A stretch of DNA of 61,167 bases, taken from assembly GCA_020436085.1 (NCBI GenBank), contig JAGQYM010000023.1, forward strand, positions 1 through 61,167. The letters run 5' to 3'. Shown here piece after piece: positions 58,375 through 61,167 of the stretch; position 1 is the stretch's first letter; the number at the start of each line of letters is the position of its first letter. Under the pieces are notes generated by a model, which saw only the letters and a list, made by a program, of their open reading frames with translations, was not told the origin of the DNA and searched no databases. The position numbers were made by a program, and so were the translations under genes. This stretch comes from Cyclobacteriaceae bacterium (GTDB taxonomy: Bacteria > Bacteroidota > Bacteroidia > Cytophagales > Cyclobacteriaceae).

Positions 58375-59649
58375 ATGCTGCAAGTAAATTTCATTCGGGA
58401 AGAGAGAGAAAAAGTTATTGTCGGACTCGGAAAAAGAGGTTTCAAAGAAGCCGCTGTTTTAGTCGACAAGGCAATTTCGTTGGATAAGGAGCGCAGAGAA
58501 ATTCAGCAGAAGAATGACGAAATACTAGGCGAGATCAACAGGCTCTCAAAGGAGATTGGAGGGCTGATGAAATCCGGAAAGAAGGATGAGGCTGAGTCTA
58601 TCAAGGGAAAAACGGCAGAACTAAAAAAGAGCTCGTCTGAGCTAAGCACCAAGTTAGAGCAAACAGAATTGGCGCTGAGAGATACTCTATATCTGATCCC
58701 CAATGTTCCTCACGAAAGTGTGCCGGCCGGTGCAGGTGCTGATGATAATATTTCTGTGCATGAGCATGGTGCGTTGCCTAAGCTTCCGGAGGATGCCCTT
58801 CCGCATTGGGAGTTAATTAAGAAATATGACATCATAGATTTTGACTTGGGTAACAAAATCAGTGGAGCGGGATTCCCGGTGTACAAAGGAAAGGGCGCGC
58901 GACTTCAGCGCGCACTGATCAATTTCTTTTTAGAAAAGGCAACGGCCGAAGGATACCTTGAAATACAGCCTCCGATTGTGGTGAATGAGGCATCGGGATA
59001 TGGCACTGGTCAGCTTCCTGATAAGGAAGGTCAGATGTATCATATGCAGTTGGACAACTTATACATGATTCCAACAGCTGAGGTGCCAATCACCAACTTA
59101 TACCGAGATGTTATCCTCGGAGAAAGTGATTTGCCTGTGAAGAATGTAGGATACACTCCCTGCTTCAGACGGGAAGCTGGAAGCTGGGGAGCTCACGTAC
59201 GGGGATTGAACCGACTGCATCAATTTGACAAAGTGGAAATCGTGCAGGTAAGAAACCAAGATGAATCTTATCAAGCCCTTGATGAAATGTGTGCGTATGT
59301 GCAGGGTCTTCTAAAATTATTGGAACTGCCTTATCGTAAACTCTTGCTTTGTGGCGGTGACCTGGGATTTAATTCTGCGATGACATATGACATGGAGGTA
59401 TTCGCAGGAGCACAGAAGCGGTGGCTGGAGGTCAGTTCTATCAGTAACTTCGAAACGTTTCAGGCCAATCGTCTGAAGCTTCGCATAAAAAACAAGGAAG
59501 GGAAAATTCAATTGTTGCACACGTTGAATGGTAGCGCGCTTGCGTTGCCGCGAATTGTTGCCGCCATTCTTGAAAACAACCAAACATCGGAAGGAATTCA
59601 TATACCCGAAGTGTTATGGGATTATACTGGATTTAAAATCATCAACTAA
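58375..59649 (+). CDS. serS: Serine-tRNA ligase
   Basis: 424 residues, normal length. The N-terminal tRNA-binding coiled coil spans ~25-100 (KNDEILGEINRLSKEIGGL). The class II core has motif 2 FRREAGSWG (~265) and motif 3 GSALALPRIVAAILEN (~385-400). It charges tRNA-Ser in the cytoplasm. Divergent from rho; a GNAT gene follows three bases after the stop. A -7-like box lies 20 bp before the ATG. Confidence 0.96.
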   Translation: MLQVNFIREEREKVIVGLGKRGFKEAAVLVDKAISLDKERREIQQKNDEILGEINRLSKEIGGLMKSGKKDEAESIKGKTAELKKSSSELSTKLEQTELALRDTLYLIPNVPHESVPAGAGADDNISVHEHGALPKLPEDALPHWELIKKYDIIDFDLGNKISGAGFPVYKGKGARLQRALINFFLEKATAEGYLEIQPPIVVNEASGYGTGQLPDKEGQMYHMQLDNLYMIPTAEVPITNLYRDVILGESDLPVKNVGYTPCFRREAGSWGAHVRGLNRLHQFDKVEIVQVRNQDESYQALDEMCAYVQGLLKLLELPYRKLLLCGGDLGFNSAMTYDMEVFAGAQKRWLEVSSISNFETFQANRLKLRIKNKEGKIQLLHTLNGSALALPRIVAAILENNQTSEGIHIPEVLWDYTGFKIIN

Positions 59650-59651
59650 CA

Positions 59652-60134
59652 TTGGTTAACAATATAGCTGTACGCTCAGGCACTCAGGCAGACCTTCCGC
59701 AGGTGCTGGAACTAATAAAGGAACTGGCAGAATTTACCGGATACCTTGATCAGGTAAAGACCACGGTGGAACAAATGCAGATTGATGGATTTGGCGAAAA
59801 ACCTGTGTTTGGGTTTCTTGTAGCTACACGAGAAGGAGAAATTATTGGCATTTCCATTTACTACTATAGATACTCTACCTGGAAAGGTAGGCGACTTTAC
59901 CTTGAGGATTTAGTAGTAAGAGAAAGCGAGAGGGGTAAAGGCATCGGCAAGCTTTTATTTAACGCTACGATGAAGCAAGCCTTGTCTGATAATTGTACCG
60001 GAATGATGTGGCAGGTACTTCATTGGAACGAGAAGGCGATTGCCTTTTATGAAAAATATGGGAGTCACTTTGACAAGGAGTTTGTCAACTGTAATCTGGA
60101 AGCGGATCAGATGAAGAATTTCATCACTGATTAA
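59652..60134 (+). CDS. GNAT family N-acetyltransferase
   Basis: 160 residues starting at TTG 59652, three bases after serS. The acetyl-CoA motif is VRESERGKGIGKLL (~93-106, R/Q-x-x-G-x-G/A pattern) and motif B includes WNEKAIAFYEKYGSHF (~128-143). Family members acetylate amines such as polyamines or ribosomal protein termini; the closest general pattern is the diamine/spermidine type (SSAT2-like), a weak clue. Its 3' end overlaps the convergent DUF4286 gene by four bases. Confidence 0.92.
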   Translation: MVNNIAVRSGTQADLPQVLELIKELAEFTGYLDQVKTTVEQMQIDGFGEKPVFGFLVATREGEIIGISIYYYRYSTWKGRRLYLEDLVVRESERGKGIGKLLFNATMKQALSDNCTGMMWQVLHWNEKAIAFYEKYGSHFDKEFVNCNLEADQMKNFITD

Positions 60135-60433
60135 ATTTCCTCAAGCAGGGTCCGAAAGGCCACGTGCTTGTCTTTAAATCTCGCTTTGTGCTTCTCAACG
60201 AAACCTGGCGCAAAGTCTTTCAAATACACATTGAATTGTTCAATTGAAGGAGTGAAGTACTGCACGCAATAGGAAACGGTTTGTTCGTCATCGTGTGACA
60301 ACACTTTGTAAAACTTATGACTCTCGAAAATACCGGTGCCTAGTATTTCAGGAATATGTTCTGTTTTCATCCATGTAATCCACTCTTGTTCTATCTCCCG
60401 GTCTATTCCAATAGTGACGTTATACAAAATCAT
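60131..60433 (-). CDS. DUF4286 family protein
   Basis: 100 residues from ATG 60433; the open frame from 60466 has a poor N-terminal extension. MILYNVTIGIDREIEQEWITWM at the start (quoted in part: LYNVTIGID) and HIPEILGTGIFESHKFYKVL are the DUF4286 pattern, a ferredoxin-like fold related to antibiotic monooxygenases. No substrate is known. It overlaps the GNAT gene's end by four bases. Confidence 0.88.
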   Translation of the reverse strand: MILYNVTIGIDREIEQEWITWMKTEHIPEILGTGIFESHKFYKVLSHDDEQTVSYCVQYFTPSIEQFNVYLKDFAPGFVEKHKARFKDKHVAFRTLLEEI

Positions 60434-60574
60434 AGATAAAAATAAAGCTACGAGGTTTCTTAACAAAAGAATAACCAGTCGACATCTCTGTCGACATATT
60501 AAATTCTTTTCTTGACTGGACTACCAAAAAGATAAGAAACCAGGAGCTACTACACCACGATCGAAGGAAAGAAA

Positions 60575-60805
60575 TTGGACAAACGATTAATTGAACTAGC
60601 CGAAGCAGCGATCACAGGACAAGGAGATGGGCGGATTTCAACAGAGGATGCCATGAAAATTATCGAAGCCGTGAAAGATGGAGGTATTTACACCGAAGTG
60701 GAAAAGGATACGATGGAGTACATTCGCGACAACTTCAAGTGGACAGATGCAGCTGACGATTGGTTTCGCAATCAAATCGCAAGCTGGGCTGCCAGCAAAG
60801 CCTAG
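60575..60805 (+). CDS. Small acidic protein with EF-hand-like segment
   Basis: 76 residues from TTG 60575 (no ATG in frame before residue 27). The stretch GQGDGRISTEDAMKIIEAV (residues ~15-34) resembles one EF-hand loop-helix, with a Gly before the Asp; only one such loop is obvious, so calcium binding is a guess. C-terminal helix is aromatic (DDWFRNQIASWAASKA). It overlaps the convergent partial gene by four bases. I know no named family. Confidence 0.6.
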   Translation: MDKRLIELAEAAITGQGDGRISTEDAMKIIEAVKDGGIYTEVEKDTMEYIRDNFKWTDAADDWFRNQIASWAASKA

Positions 60806-61167
60806 TTGCCGCTGGCATAATCTGTAAGGTAAAGAAACGGATCAGTAAGTTTTCCAGCTTTTGTGATGCTGGCTCGCTTAATCACGCCATCCTTGTCGGA
60901 GATTACGAGCGCGGGAATGATTTTATCAATTAAGTCTCTTCCAAATTCTTCTGACGCACTTCTTGGCAGTTCGCACGGCAGATTATCGACTGCCATTACA
61001 GTTACGTAATCTGGATTGCTTAATGGTGCTTCAACAGAGTCTGTTTTTGGGTTATAATCGTAAATGGGATCAACGATAGTACTTGGCTTTTTTGTTGCAG
61101 GAATAGAGCCTTCTATGTCGCAGGTAACGTCAGCAATCACTCTGATTTTAAAGTCAGAATTTGTCAT
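60802..61167 (-). CDS. Saccharopine dehydrogenase/alanine dehydrogenase-like oxidoreductase, C-terminal part
   Basis: The gene runs off the right edge; only its last 121 residues are present, so its start and nucleotide-binding N-terminal part are outside. The ATG at 61165-61167 is probably an internal Met. ADVTCDIEGSIPATKKPST and DPIYDYNPKTDSVEAP follow the pattern of lysine-forming saccharopine dehydrogenases and their bacterial alanine-dehydrogenase-like relatives. The substrate cannot be decided from this part. It overlaps the small EF-hand-like gene by four bases. Confidence 0.8.
   Translation of the reverse strand: MTNSDFKIRVIADVTCDIEGSIPATKKPSTIVDPIYDYNPKTDSVEAPLSNPDYVTVMAVDNLPCELPRSASEEFGRDLIDKIIPALVISDKDGVIKRASITKAGKLTDPFLYLTDYASGN

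Noticed and set aside
60478-60500. GTCGACAT repeated twice in the spacer before the EF-hand-like gene
   Set aside because: Two 8-mers around an imperfect dyad are too short to support an operator without more copies.
1-61167. CRISPR arrays, toxin-antitoxin, restriction-modification, prophage or transposase genes
   Set aside because: None seen; the holin-like protein is an isolated chromosomal family and not phage evidence.

Overview
The window is chromosomal DNA of a Bacteroidota bacterium, most likely a Cytophagales-type organism. The phylum rests on sequence features: repeated -7 boxes of the form TAnnTTTG, some with a TTTG/TTG about 19-22 bp upstream; a carboxypeptidase-regulatory/TonB-dependent receptor next to a lipoprotein; families typical of the phylum (DUF4293, DUF4286, DUF6588, YbbR/CdaR, 800-residue MacB/FtsX permeases, leucine dehydrogenase); a NusB with a long N-terminal extension; and a Rho with a Gln/Asn-rich insertion. 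The order is inference. I see no CRISPR array, transposase, prophage or rRNA.

Layout. 1-10.7 kb: secreted proteins and peptidases (BNR/sortilin-like protein, S10 carboxypeptidase, M28 peptidase), then a minus-strand run of FtsX-type permease, TPR lipoprotein and BASS-type symporter. 10.7-13.6 kb: a small holin-like membrane protein whose 5' end is duplicated next door, a DnaQ-exonuclease/GIY-YIG fusion and a metallophosphatase. 13.6-26.5 kb: orphan MoxR ATPase, a lipoprotein plus TonB receptor pair, an SDR epimerase, a Lys-rich protein, then LOG protein, lytic transglycosylase, creatininase-like protein, purine nucleoside phosphorylase and a secreted acidic protein. 26.5-36 kb: DUF1287 protein, amidohydrolase, thiol peroxidase, DUF4293 protein, thiolase, TruA, and two convergent ABC exporter half-transporters that look like the two unequal halves of one heterodimer. 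36-47 kb: leucine dehydrogenase, a housekeeping run nusB-ytxH-DUF1573-yajC-ybbR-coaE, then a complete RND efflux operon (adaptor, pump, TolC). 47-61 kb: scpA, dxs, alpha/beta hydrolase, a zinc-ribbon membrane protein, DUF6588 protein, tRNA-His with a GIY-YIG micro-island, dihydroorotase, DEAD-box helicase, rho, serS, GNAT, DUF4286 and a truncated saccharopine-dehydrogenase-like gene.

The most unusual part is 53.4-53.9 kb. A tRNA-His gene with a clean promoter is followed by its terminator; an 89-codon GIY-YIG nuclease starts inside the terminator T-run. Behind it lies a second, partial copy of the tRNA 3' end plus terminator plus the nuclease start region. That copy is interrupted by a perfect 49-bp cloverleaf palindrome (four arms, no unpaired junction bases) whose first loop is the stop codon of the nuclease. 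This looks like a minimal tRNA-targeting mobile unit. A second notable element is a 50-bp repeat seen twice (11.2 and 29.4 kb), facing a -7 box in the same sense both times, at distances differing by 20 bp.

Many genes are packed with short or negative spacing and convergent pairs overlap by a few bases. Several starts appear to be GTG or TTG, and Shine-Dalgarno sequences are mostly absent; the clear exception is the DUF1573 gene at 38887.
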